Of a stretch of DNA of 64,000 nucleotides, positions 17,719-25,887 are shown one piece after another. Below the pieces are notes generated by a model. The model had not been told where the DNA came from. It searched no databases and saw nothing but the letters and a program-made list of their open reading frames with translations. Each line of letters starts with the position of its first letter. Position 1 is the stretch's first letter. The translations under genes and the position numbers were made by a program. Source of the stretch: Streptomyces sp. 135 (GTDB taxonomy: Bacteria; Actinomycetota; Actinomycetes; Streptomycetales; Streptomycetaceae); assembly GCF_020026305.1 (NCBI RefSeq), contig NZ_CP075691.1:5394001-5458000 (forward strand), read 5' to 3'.

Positions 17719-19355
17719 CCGTCTACTGGCTGGTCTGGGACGCCGCCGCGCACTGGATCGTGGACCGCCTGGACGCGGAGGGCGAGCTGCCCCACGTACG
17801 GAGGCTGCGGAGCCGCGGCGTGTGGGCCGCGGCCCGGCCGCCCGCGCCCAACTGCCAGACACCGCCGTCGCTCGCCACCCTGTTCACCGGCGTCTGGCCG
17901 CAGGAGCACGGCGTCACCGGCTTCCGGGTGCCGAGCCCCAGCGGCCCGGGCGACTCCGTGTCCGGCTTCGCCCGCTCGGCGTGCCTGCGGCCCGCGGTGT
18001 GGGAGACGGCGGGCCGCGCCGGGCTGCGCACCGCGGCCGTGCACGCGCCGTGGATCGCGGACACCGTCACCGCCGGGGGCGAGCCGCCCGCCTGGCTGGA
18101 CGGGGCGATCGAGGCCTTCAGCACCCGCCTGGCCCGGCACGGCACGTACGAGGTGGGCGCGGCACCGCTGACCTTCGCCGTGGCGCACCACACGCTCACG
18201 GCGGCCGCCGACGCCACCGGGATCCGGGTGCGCGGCGCCCACGACGAGACGTACGTCGAGGACGACTGGACGGCGCTGACCCTGGGCGACGGCGTCGGCA
18301 TCTGGCTGCGGCAGGCCCGCGCGGGCGGGCGGCGGCTGCTGCTGCACACCGGTGCGTGGGTGCCGCGGACCGTCGGGCACGATTCGGTACTCCTCGCGGA
18401 GCTGGGCGCGGCCCCGCTCTTCGCCGGGGAGGGGCTCGGCTCGTGCTATCGCAGCGGGATGTTCGGGCCGCGACTCATCGACGGCGGCGACGGCGGCGAC
18501 GGCACCGCCGAGGAGCTGTTCCTGTCGTCGGTGGACCGCGTCGGCCGGGGCTTCGAGGCCACCGTGGCCCGCGTCCTCGCGCACCACCGCAGTGACCTCG
18601 TGGTGATGTACCTGCCGTCCACCGACGACGTCGGGCACGAACTGCTCGGCTGGTGCGACGCGCGCAGCGACGCCCACCGCCCCGACGTGGCGCCCGAGGT
18701 GTGGCGGCACATCGCCCGCTGCTACCGGCACGCCGACGCGGTGCTCGGTCGCGTCCTGGACCGGGCGGGGCCGGGGGACACCGTCGTCCTCGGCGCCGAC
18801 CACGGCATGGCGGGCACGGCCTGGACGCTCCACCCCGATCAGCTGCTGCTCGACGCGGGCCTGGCCGTCAGCGACGGCGCGGGCCGTGTCGACCCGGCCC
18901 GCTCGGCCGCCTACTACCACCCCGTGAACAACGGCTCGGTGTGGATCAACGGCAGGGCGGGGTACGGAGGTTCGGCCTCGCCGGACGAGATACGCGACCT
19001 CGCCCTGCGGGTGGGGGAGCTGTTCGCCCCGGTGCGCGCGCCGGGCACGGGACGGCCCCTGGTCCACGAGGTACGGCCGTCGCCGGACGGCCGCGTCGTC
19101 GACCTGCTGCTGGACGCGGACTGCCTTCCCTCGGCCTCGCTCGACCGCGCGGGGCGGCCGGTGAGCCCCGCGGCCAAGCCCGGCGCCCACATCACCAACG
19201 CGGGCGACGACCGCCTGCACGCCGTGTTCGCGGCGGCGGGCCCGGGCCTCGCGCGCGGCGAGGACCTGGGCGTGATCGACAACACCTGGCCGGCCGAGCT
19301 GGTTCTCGAGCACCTGACGGCCTCCCTTCCCGACCGGACTGCGAGACGCGTATGA
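17715..19355 (+). CDS. Alkaline-phosphatase-fold phosphodiesterase/nucleotide pyrophosphatase
   Basis: A 546-residue metal-dependent hydrolase of the type I phosphodiesterase/NPP group. Metal-binding and nucleophile positions are visible: Asp in YWLVWDAA, the TPPSLATLFTG nucleophile loop (Thr/Ser), Asp and His in LPSTDDVGHELLG, Asp-His in LGADHGMAGT, and a late His in KPGAHITNAG. Soluble, no signal peptide, so cytoplasmic. The start is TTG 17715, overlapping the HAD gene stop. It would cleave a phosphodiester, pyrophosphate or phosphonate/phosphate ester of the pathway intermediate. Confidence 0.8.
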   Translation: MTVYWLVWDAAAHWIVDRLDAEGELPHVRRLRSRGVWAAARPPAPNCQTPPSLATLFTGVWPQEHGVTGFRVPSPSGPGDSVSGFARSACLRPAVWETAGRAGLRTAAVHAPWIADTVTAGGEPPAWLDGAIEAFSTRLARHGTYEVGAAPLTFAVAHHTLTAAADATGIRVRGAHDETYVEDDWTALTLGDGVGIWLRQARAGGRRLLLHTGAWVPRTVGHDSVLLAELGAAPLFAGEGLGSCYRSGMFGPRLIDGGDGGDGTAEELFLSSVDRVGRGFEATVARVLAHHRSDLVVMYLPSTDDVGHELLGWCDARSDAHRPDVAPEVWRHIARCYRHADAVLGRVLDRAGPGDTVVLGADHGMAGTAWTLHPDQLLLDAGLAVSDGAGRVDPARSAAYYHPVNNGSVWINGRAGYGGSASPDEIRDLALRVGELFAPVRAPGTGRPLVHEVRPSPDGRVVDLLLDADCLPSASLDRAGRPVSPAAKPGAHITNAGDDRLHAVFAAAGPGLARGEDLGVIDNTWPAELVLEHLTASLPDRTARRV

Positions 19356-20398
19356 ACCTCCAACTCCACTTCATCGGCACCACCGTCGAGTTCCGGGTCG
19401 ACGCCGCCGCGCGGCAGGCCTTCGAACCGGTCCGCCGGTTCTTCCGCCATCTGCTCACCGACGGCCCGCGCCGCGAGCCCACCTACCGGATATCCGTGCG
19501 CCCCCTGGAGTCCGTGCGCGAGGCGCCCGAGGGCGAGCCCGTCGTCGTACGGCGCAGCAGCGCCCCGGAGTTCACGTTCGACGCGCTGCTCTCGCGCCGC
19601 GGCGACCGGCTGGTCTACCGCAACGACAAGACGGTCCTGAACGTCCCCGTGGACGCGGCCGCCGACCGCGACTTCGAGATCGCGATCTGCGAGGCCTCCG
19701 CCATCCAGATCATCGACTTCGTCCGCGACCTGGTCATCAGGACCGAGGAGACGGCGGGCACCGTCGTCCTGCACGCCTCCGCCGTACGCCGCGACGGCGA
19801 GGTCTACGCCGTCGCGGGCCCCAAGGGCGCGGGCAAGACGACGACGCTGCTCTCGGTCCTCGAACACGGCGGCTGGGACTACTTCTCGGGCGACAAGCTG
19901 TTCTGCCGGCCCGACGGCGACGGCGGCGTCACGGTCCACGCCTGGCGCGACTACCCCTACGTCGGCGTCGGCACCCTGCGCCGCCACCCGGAGCTCGCCC
20001 GCAAGGTCGAGGACGGCGCCGACCCGGCGCTCGGCGAGCGCGCCGACCGCCACAAGGTGCTCCTCGACCCGGACGCCTTCGAGTCGTGGATCGGCGCCGA
20101 GTTCGACCCGGCGCCGCACCGCCTCGCCGGCATCCTGCTGCCGCGCGTCGTGCCCGGCGAACCGCTGCGGGTGAGCACGGTGACCGAGCCGGGGGCCCGC
20201 TGGTCCGCCCTCAACACCATCGTCGACCGCTCCGTCGACACCACGTTCTTCGGCTGGCAGCACTACCTCGTGCCGGACTACCGGGAGTTCTACGCGACCC
20301 TCTCCGCCCTGCGGCCGCTCCTGCCGGGACTGCGCATGATCCGCCTCACCGGGACGCTCGACGTCGACCTGGACGCCGTGCTGAAGGACGCCTCGTGA
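19352..20398 (+). CDS. HprK-like P-loop ATPase/kinase
   Basis: A 348-residue protein with a Walker A motif AGPKGAGKTTTLL (about residue 158) preceded by TVVLHASAV, the arrangement of HPr-kinase-like proteins that occur in RiPP and nucleotide-related clusters. The N-terminal about 140 residues form a separate domain. Likely an ATP-dependent kinase acting on a small molecule or protein. ATG 19352 forms an ATGA overlap with the phosphodiesterase gene. Confidence 0.7.
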   Translation: MNLQLHFIGTTVEFRVDAAARQAFEPVRRFFRHLLTDGPRREPTYRISVRPLESVREAPEGEPVVVRRSSAPEFTFDALLSRRGDRLVYRNDKTVLNVPVDAAADRDFEIAICEASAIQIIDFVRDLVIRTEETAGTVVLHASAVRRDGEVYAVAGPKGAGKTTTLLSVLEHGGWDYFSGDKLFCRPDGDGGVTVHAWRDYPYVGVGTLRRHPELARKVEDGADPALGERADRHKVLLDPDAFESWIGAEFDPAPHRLAGILLPRVVPGEPLRVSTVTEPGARWSALNTIVDRSVDTTFFGWQHYLVPDYREFYATLSALRPLLPGLRMIRLTGTLDVDLDAVLKDAS

Positions 20399-20970
20399 GC
20401 GCGGCCGGCGCCGCCGGGGCGCTGCGCGTCGCCGTGATCGGGCTCTCCGGATCCGGGAAGTCCACCTGCGCGGGGATCGTCAGGGAGTGGGCCGCCGAAC
20501 GCGGCCTCACCGTCACCCGCGTCCCCCTCGCGCGGCCCCTGTACGCCATGCAGGAACGGTTCTACGAGGCCGCGGGCGTCCCCCTGCGCGAGGGCGCCCA
20601 GGACCAGGTGCTCCTGGAGGCGATCGCCACCCAGCTGCGCCGCATCAACCCGCGCTGCCTCGTCGACGACTTCCTCGCCCGCGCCGACGCCGCCGCGCGG
20701 GACGGCGCCGACGTACTGATCAACGACGACCTGCGCGACCCGCACACCGACGCGCCCGCGCTGCGCGCCGAGGGCTTCCGCGTGGTGCGCGTCAGCTGTG
20801 ACGAGGCGGTGCGGCAGGTCCGCCTGAAGCGGCGCGGCGACCTCTCGCGCGCCGACGGGTCCACCTCGGCCATCGACCGGATCGAACCGGACGCCGTCCT
20901 CGACAACAGCGCAGATGATCTGTCCGCCTACCGCGCCGCCGTGCGGGACCTGATGGGGAGTTGGCTGTGA
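20395..20970 (+). CDS. Small P-loop kinase (nucleoside-monophosphate-kinase-like)
   Basis: A 191-residue kinase: VAVIGLSGSGKSTCAG (P-loop) at the start, a helical lid with an RRGD segment, and LINDDLRDPH as the Walker B/substrate region. Size and layout resemble deoxynucleotide monophosphate kinase and adenylylsulfate-kinase-like folds. It overlaps the HprK-like gene (GTGA) and the next dCTP-deaminase-like gene (GTGA), so all three are translated together. This position supports a nucleotide substrate. Confidence 0.7.
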   Translation: MSAAGAAGALRVAVIGLSGSGKSTCAGIVREWAAERGLTVTRVPLARPLYAMQERFYEAAGVPLREGAQDQVLLEAIATQLRRINPRCLVDDFLARADAAARDGADVLINDDLRDPHTDAPALRAEGFRVVRVSCDEAVRQVRLKRRGDLSRADGSTSAIDRIEPDAVLDNSADDLSAYRAAVRDLMGSWL

Positions 20971-21515
20971 TCCTGACCGGAGCCGAGATAGCCCGCGCCG
21001 TCGCGGCGGGGGAGATCCACATCGACGACTTCAGTCCGGCCCGCCTGGAGCCCAACAGCTACGGCTTCCGCCTCGCGCCGGAGATCCTCTGCTACGAAGA
21101 GGCCGAACTCGACAGCTTCGAGCAGCCGAAGGCCACCCAGCTCACCATGGGCCCCGAGGGCCTCGTCCTGGAGCCGGGCCGCTTCTACCTCGGCGGCACC
21201 AAGGAGGCCATGGGCAGCCCGCACTACGCGGCGACCCTCTACGCCTGCCGTTCGGTGTCGACGCTCGGCATGTGGATCCAGTTCTCCGCGCCGCTCGGCC
21301 ACAGCGGGGCGATCTTCCCCTGGACGCTGGAGATCAGCGTCGCCAACCCGCTGCGGGTCTATCCCGGCATGACCGTCGGCAAGCTGTCCTTCTGGTCCAT
21401 GCAGGGCGAGCCCTACCAGTACGTCGGCAAGTACTCCGGGTCGACCTCGGCGGTCGCCTCCCGGCTCAGCGAGGACACGGCGCCCACCGGGCTCCAGGTC
21501 GGGACGGCTGCCTGA
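20967..21515 (+). CDS. dCTP-deaminase/dUTPase-like protein (catalytic pocket altered)
   Basis: A 182-residue member of the dCTP deaminase family: MILTGAEIARAV, LEPNSYGFRL, LVLEPGRFYLGGT, CRSVSTLGMWIQ, PWTLEIS and VYPGMTVGKLSF. The catalytic Glu (E. coli Glu138) is kept as Glu122, but the two other pocket residues equivalent to Ser111 and Arg115 are Arg95 and Thr99. The fused domain at 13225 has the opposite pattern. The start GTG 20967 overlaps the kinase stop. Alone it is unlikely to be a standard deaminase. Confidence 0.85.
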   Translation: MILTGAEIARAVAAGEIHIDDFSPARLEPNSYGFRLAPEILCYEEAELDSFEQPKATQLTMGPEGLVLEPGRFYLGGTKEAMGSPHYAATLYACRSVSTLGMWIQFSAPLGHSGAIFPWTLEISVANPLRVYPGMTVGKLSFWSMQGEPYQYVGKYSGSTSAVASRLSEDTAPTGLQVGTAA

Positions 21516-21516
21516 C

Positions 21517-22476
21517 ATGGCCGAGGCCGTGCGGGGCAGCCGCCTCCTCGACAAGGACCTGCTGCGGGAGCTGTCCCGGCGCCGGCCGCTGCGCGCCGCG
21601 CTCGCCGTCGCCCGGCAGTGGGCCGTGATGGCCGCGGCCGGAGCGGGCGCGGTGTGGTGGGGGCAGTGGTACGGCTACGTCATCGCCGTCGTGGTGATCG
21701 CCACCCGCCAGCACGCGCTCGCCGTCCTCATGCACGACGGGGCGCACCGCTCCCTGTTCGCGAACCGCAGGGTCAACGACCTGGTCAGCGATCTCCTGCT
21801 GGCCTTCCCGCTGTTCATCAGCACGAGCCTGTACCGGCGCCACCACCTCGACCACCACCGCTACCTGAACACCGAGCGCGACCCGGACCTCGACACCGAG
21901 GCGCTCGCGCACACCTCCAAGGACTGGGTGCGGCTGTTCGCCGGGGACGTCACGGGCGTCAACCTCCTCAAGACCGTCGACACGCTCGACCAGTTCTCCC
22001 TGCTGCCCGTGTTGCGCGGCGACCGGACGGTGACCCGCGCCATGGGGCGCGGCCGCCGCAACCTGTTCCTCGGCTACCTCCTCGTCCTCGCCGCCGTGCT
22101 GACCCTCACCGGGGGCTGGCTCACGTACCTGCTGCTGTGGGTCCTGCCCTCGCTGACGGCGCTCAGCATGATCCTGCGGCTGCGGGCCGCCGCCGAGCAT
22201 GTCGGCTGCGACCCGGACGGCGGCGTGGGCGGCACCAGGACGGTCCTCGCCAACCCGGTGGAACGGCTCCTCTTCTCGCCCTGCCGCATCAACTACCACC
22301 TGGCGCACCACCTCTATCCGAGCGTGCCGTTCTACAACCTCGGCCTGCTGCACCGCCGGCTCATGGAGCACCGGGACGTCCGCGAGCGCGCCCACGTCTC
22401 CCGCTCCTATCTCTTCGGCAGGTCCGGCGTGCTGAGCCACATCGCGCAGGCCCGCCGGGACCGCGCCGCCGCCTGA
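21517..22476 (+). CDS. Membrane fatty-acid-desaturase-family oxygenase 1
   Basis: A 319-residue membrane diiron enzyme with the three His boxes: HDGAH, RRHHLDHH and YHLAHH, and four to five hydrophobic segments. It could desaturate or hydroxylate an acyl chain or a lipidated intermediate. It starts one base after the stop of the deaminase-like gene. It differs from the desaturase at 38176, which has HDAGH, HNRHH and QVEHH, so the two are not recent duplicates. Confidence 0.85.
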   Translation: MAEAVRGSRLLDKDLLRELSRRRPLRAALAVARQWAVMAAAGAGAVWWGQWYGYVIAVVVIATRQHALAVLMHDGAHRSLFANRRVNDLVSDLLLAFPLFISTSLYRRHHLDHHRYLNTERDPDLDTEALAHTSKDWVRLFAGDVTGVNLLKTVDTLDQFSLLPVLRGDRTVTRAMGRGRRNLFLGYLLVLAAVLTLTGGWLTYLLLWVLPSLTALSMILRLRAAAEHVGCDPDGGVGGTRTVLANPVERLLFSPCRINYHLAHHLYPSVPFYNLGLLHRRLMEHRDVRERAHVSRSYLFGRSGVLSHIAQARRDRAAA

Positions 22477-22506
22477 GCCACGACCGCTTCCCACCACGAG
22501 GAACCC

Positions 22507-23571
22507 ATGCCGAACCCGACACTTCCGCCCGGCGCCCCCGAGCAGCTCGCCACCGCCCGGCTGCGCAACGTCGACACCTTCCTGGCCGGCCGCGGCCTCG
22601 ACCGCGAGGGCCTCGACGCGCTGATGCGCGCGAAGACGGGGCAGGCGCGGCACCTGCTGCTCACCAGCTCGCCCGTGCACGGCATCGCCAACTCCACCAG
22701 CGACATCGACTTCATCCGCGTCGAGGACCACGCCGTCGAGGGCGCGCGGATGGCCACCCAGCTCTTCGAGCAGGGCCAGCACCTGGAGGCCGTCTCCTAC
22801 GGCCCCGACGAGGTCGCCGCCGCCCTCGCCGACCTGTCCGCCGCGGCCGCGCTCGACCCCGTCGGCGCCACCGAGGCCCACCGCGGCTGGGACAAGGGGC
22901 ACGAGCTGCGCCGCAAGTACCTGGAGCGGCTCGTCAACGGCGTCGCCCTGGACGGCACGTCGCCCTACCTGGAGCACCTGCCTGCCCTGGCCCGCGTATG
23001 GAAGTGGTCCTCGCTGCACACCGCCGTCCGGCACGTCTTCCACCTGCGGCTCGCCGAGGCCACGGGCGAGACGCGCGGCAGCGCCGGCTACGCCTTCGGG
23101 GCCCTGCTGCACCTGGCCGACGCCGCCCTGTCCCACGCGGGCGACGTCTACTCCAACCGCAAGTGGTACCTGCTGCGCTGGCAGCGGTTCCTGGACAGCG
23201 GCGCGGCCGACGGCACGCCCCTCGCACAGCTCGCCGAACGCTTCGCCGCGCTCGACCGGCTGCTTCGCGCCGCACTGCGCGGCGAGGCGGCGGGGCCGCT
23301 GGCCCCCGAGTTCGGGGCGGTGCTCGAAGAGGTCTTCGCGATCGCGGGGGAGGGCCACGCGCCCGCCCTGCGCCTCGAACCCGCCGCCGACGCCACGCAG
23401 CTGCCGTTCCTGCCCGGCGCGGCCATGCTCGTCGGCCGCACCGCGCAGTTCCTCACCGGGGAGCTGCCCAAGGGCCCGGTCGCCGTCACCCGCGACACCG
23501 CGCCGCCCGGCGAGGCCGCCGACGTCCTGAGCGCCTCCCGCTCCGGCGCGCTGCGCCTGCTGCCCGCCTGA
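22507..23571 (+). CDS. Nucleotidyltransferase-like protein
   Basis: A 354-residue protein carrying the pattern LLLTSSPVHGIANSTSDIDFIRVED, which fits the DNA-polymerase-beta-type nucleotidyltransferase motif (small residues, G, then DxD). The C-terminal part is helical. It could add AMP or another nucleotide to a hydroxyl or phosphate, or be a non-catalytic relative, since a third catalytic Asp is not clear to me. The ATG has a GAGGAA site. I do not recognise a named subfamily. Confidence 0.5.
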   Translation: MPNPTLPPGAPEQLATARLRNVDTFLAGRGLDREGLDALMRAKTGQARHLLLTSSPVHGIANSTSDIDFIRVEDHAVEGARMATQLFEQGQHLEAVSYGPDEVAAALADLSAAAALDPVGATEAHRGWDKGHELRRKYLERLVNGVALDGTSPYLEHLPALARVWKWSSLHTAVRHVFHLRLAEATGETRGSAGYAFGALLHLADAALSHAGDVYSNRKWYLLRWQRFLDSGAADGTPLAQLAERFAALDRLLRAALRGEAAGPLAPEFGAVLEEVFAIAGEGHAPALRLEPAADATQLPFLPGAAMLVGRTAQFLTGELPKGPVAVTRDTAPPGEAADVLSASRSGALRLLPA

Positions 23572-23620
23572 ACCGCACCACGGTTTCCCTCGCCGAACCG
23601 GCGGAACGAACAGGAGAATC

Positions 23621-24199
23621 ATGCAGTCGTCCCACGAGACCGCGGATCCGCTGAGCCGCGTACGCCTCTTCCCCTCGGCGCGCTCCGGACGCGGGCTGCC
23701 CGCCGCGCGCGCGGTCGAGGCCTGGGCCACCGCCGCCTGGCTGCTCGCCGTCGAGGGGCGCGCCTACCTGGAGGACCTGGAGGGCGGCACGGACCAGCCG
23801 CAGCTGCGGCGCGTGGTCCGCGTCAAGCTGCTCGAACTGCTCCTGGACATCGACACCAGGCTCTCGGGGGCCGTGCCCGTCGCCGAGGAGCACCAGCTCG
23901 CGCTGGCCCTGGAGTACGGGCTGCACGACCTCGCCGACCTCGAAGGGCCGTCCCTGATCGAGGTGTTCGCGCTCGCCGACGACGCCGATCACGCCGACGC
24001 CGACGCCGCCGCCCCGGGCGACGGTGAGGTGACGCGGCTGTGGGAGCGCCTGTGCGCCGAGTTCCCCGGTGAACTGCCCGACCCGCTCCAGGCCTCGGGC
24101 CAGCGGGAGATCCTGCGCGCCCTGCGGAACTGGTCGAAGCTGTGCACGGCGGCCGGCACCGACGCGGCGTTCCTCGAACCCTTCCTCAAGGACGCGTGA
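23621..24199 (+). CDS. Unknown helical protein
   Basis: A 192-residue, mostly helical, acidic protein without a motif I recognise. An Ala/Asp-rich linker (ADDADHADADAAAPGD) splits it into two helical parts. The ATG at 23621 has an excellent AGGAGAATC site and its stop overlaps the aminotransferase start (GTGA). It may be a partner of the nucleotidyltransferase-like protein just upstream. Confidence 0.6.
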   Translation: MQSSHETADPLSRVRLFPSARSGRGLPAARAVEAWATAAWLLAVEGRAYLEDLEGGTDQPQLRRVVRVKLLELLLDIDTRLSGAVPVAEEHQLALALEYGLHDLADLEGPSLIEVFALADDADHADADAAAPGDGEVTRLWERLCAEFPGELPDPLQASGQREILRALRNWSKLCTAAGTDAAFLEPFLKDA

Positions 24200-25428
24200 C
24201 CACCGTGGCCGCACCGGGGTTCGTCGACCGCTACGCCGCCACGTTCGGGCGGAACAAGGCGCTGCTGCTGCGCATGTCGGGCCTGACGGCGGGCGAGGCG
24301 CGGGCCGAGGGCGCCTGGATCACCGACGACCGCGGCCGGCGCTGGCTCGACTTCGGGTCGTTCGGCGTCCACCTCATCGGCCACCGCCACCCCGAGGTGA
24401 CCGCGGCGGCCCAGGAGCAGCTCGGCCGCATGGGCCTGTCCGGCAAGATCCTCGGCAACTCCGCGGCGACCGCCTGCGCCGAGGCGCTGATCGCCGCGAC
24501 GCCCGCCGGCCTCGACCGGGTGTCGTTCGCCAACACCGGTTCCGAAGCGGTGGAGATGGCGATGAAGATGGCGGCGCTCGCCACCGGCCGCGCCGAGTTC
24601 GTCGCCCTGCGCGGCTCCTACCACGGCAAGACCGCGGGCGCCCTGCACCTGTCCGACTCGATGGCGGGCCGTTCCCCGCTGCCGCTGGCCGCGCCCGTGC
24701 ACTTCGTGGAGCCGGGCGACGAGCACGGCGTGCGGGCGCTGCTCGGCACCGGGCGCGTGGCGGCCGTCTTCGCGGAGCCGGTGCGGGGCGAGGGCGGGAT
24801 CCGGCCGGTGGACCCCGCCTACCTGGCGTTCCTGCGCGAGGAGACCGAACGCACCGGGACGCTGCTCGCCCTCGACGAGATCCAGACAGGGCTCGGGCGC
24901 TGCGGGTACCTGTGGCGCTCGGCCGGTGACGTACGGCCGGACCTGCTGCTCGTGGGCAAGGTCCTCGGCGGCGGCCTGCTGCCGCTGGCCGCCGTCGTCC
25001 ACGCGTCGGGCCGGATCAAGGAGTCCTGCGCCGACCCCGTCGTGCTCGCCTCGTCCTTCGCGGGCGGCGCGCTCGCCGGCGCGGTCGGCCGCGCCGTCAT
25101 CGACGTGGTGTCGCGGGAGGCGTTCCTGTCGGGCGTACGGGAGAGGGCGGCGCACGCCCGCTCCCTGCTGGCGGAGCGGTTCGCGGCGGACCCGAAGATC
25201 GCGGCGGTCCGCGGTGAGGGCCTGATGATCGGGCTTGAGGCGGCGGACGAGTCCATCGCGGGCCACGTGGTCCTGGAGGCCGCCAAACGCGGCGTCCTGA
25301 TCAGCTTCTGCCTCAGCAATCCGCGCGTCCTGCGCGTCTACCCGACCGCGGGGATCGACAAGTCCGACCTGGAGGACGGCATCGGCCGCCTCGCCGAGGC
25401 CCTGGCCGCGTCCCCGGCAACCACCTAG
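24196..25428 (+). CDS. Class III PLP aminotransferase 1
   Basis: A 410-residue omega-type aminotransferase. Family marks include NTGSEAVEMAMKMA (cofactor phosphate site), YHGKTAGALH, AVFAEPVRGEGG, LLALDEIQTGLGR and the Schiff-base Lys in LLLVGKVLGGGLLPLA. It would convert an aldehyde or ketone to an amine. GTG 24196 overlaps the upstream stop. It is paired with a START/cyclase gene 12 bp later, exactly as the second aminotransferase (48540) is paired with 48055, and the two enzymes share unusual sequences around the active site. Confidence 0.85.
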   Translation: MTTVAAPGFVDRYAATFGRNKALLLRMSGLTAGEARAEGAWITDDRGRRWLDFGSFGVHLIGHRHPEVTAAAQEQLGRMGLSGKILGNSAATACAEALIAATPAGLDRVSFANTGSEAVEMAMKMAALATGRAEFVALRGSYHGKTAGALHLSDSMAGRSPLPLAAPVHFVEPGDEHGVRALLGTGRVAAVFAEPVRGEGGIRPVDPAYLAFLREETERTGTLLALDEIQTGLGRCGYLWRSAGDVRPDLLLVGKVLGGGLLPLAAVVHASGRIKESCADPVVLASSFAGGALAGAVGRAVIDVVSREAFLSGVRERAAHARSLLAERFAADPKIAAVRGEGLMIGLEAADESIAGHVVLEAAKRGVLISFCLSNPRVLRVYPTAGIDKSDLEDGIGRLAEALAASPATT

Positions 25429-25440
25429 AAAGGCCCTGTC

Positions 25441-25887
25441 ATGCCCACCGTACGCACCTCCGTGGACATCCCCGGAGTCGGCATCGACCACGTGTGGAAC
25501 GTCGTCTGCGACTTCGAGAAGCACCCGGAGTACATGGCGGACGTCCTGGAGATCCGCTACCTCGAACGCGACGCGGCGACCGCGCTCAGCTCCTGGCGCG
25601 TCCTGCTCAACGGCAGCGAGCTCACCTGGGACGAGAAGGACTACTTCCACCCGCCGCACCGCATCGACTTCGACCAGACCGAGGGCGACCTGGAGGTCTT
25701 CCGCGGCTCCTGGACGCTCCAGGAGACCGAGGAGGGCGTCAACGTCGTCCTGGAGATCGAGTTCGACCTCGGCATACCCTCGCTGGCCGCGGTCCTCGAC
25801 CCGGTCGGCATCCAGGCCATCCACAGCAACTCGCGCAGCATGCTCACCGCCATCAGCGAGCGCCGGCCCGAACCGGCCGCCGGATGA
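25441..25887 (+). CDS. START/polyketide-cyclase-like protein 1
   Basis: A 148-residue SRPBCC (Bet v1-like) ligand-binding protein: VWNVVCDFEKHPEYMADV at the start, the central SELTWDEKDYF strand and FDLGIPSLAAVLDP before the long C-terminal helix. Related to polyketide cyclases and COQ10-like lipid carriers. The paralogue at 48055 shares FGIPSLxxxLDP. The conserved pairing with an aminotransferase suggests that it binds or presents the lipid-like carbonyl or amine substrate. Confidence 0.75.
   Translation: MPTVRTSVDIPGVGIDHVWNVVCDFEKHPEYMADVLEIRYLERDAATALSSWRVLLNGSELTWDEKDYFHPPHRIDFDQTEGDLEVFRGSWTLQETEEGVNVVLEIEFDLGIPSLAAVLDPVGIQAIHSNSRSMLTAISERRPEPAAG

Noticed and set aside
13225..21515. 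Anti-phage defence system based on dCTP deaminase
   Set aside because: Defence dCTP deaminases keep their catalytic residues and lie in small loci. Here both copies have altered pockets and sit in a long biosynthetic operon with shared operators.
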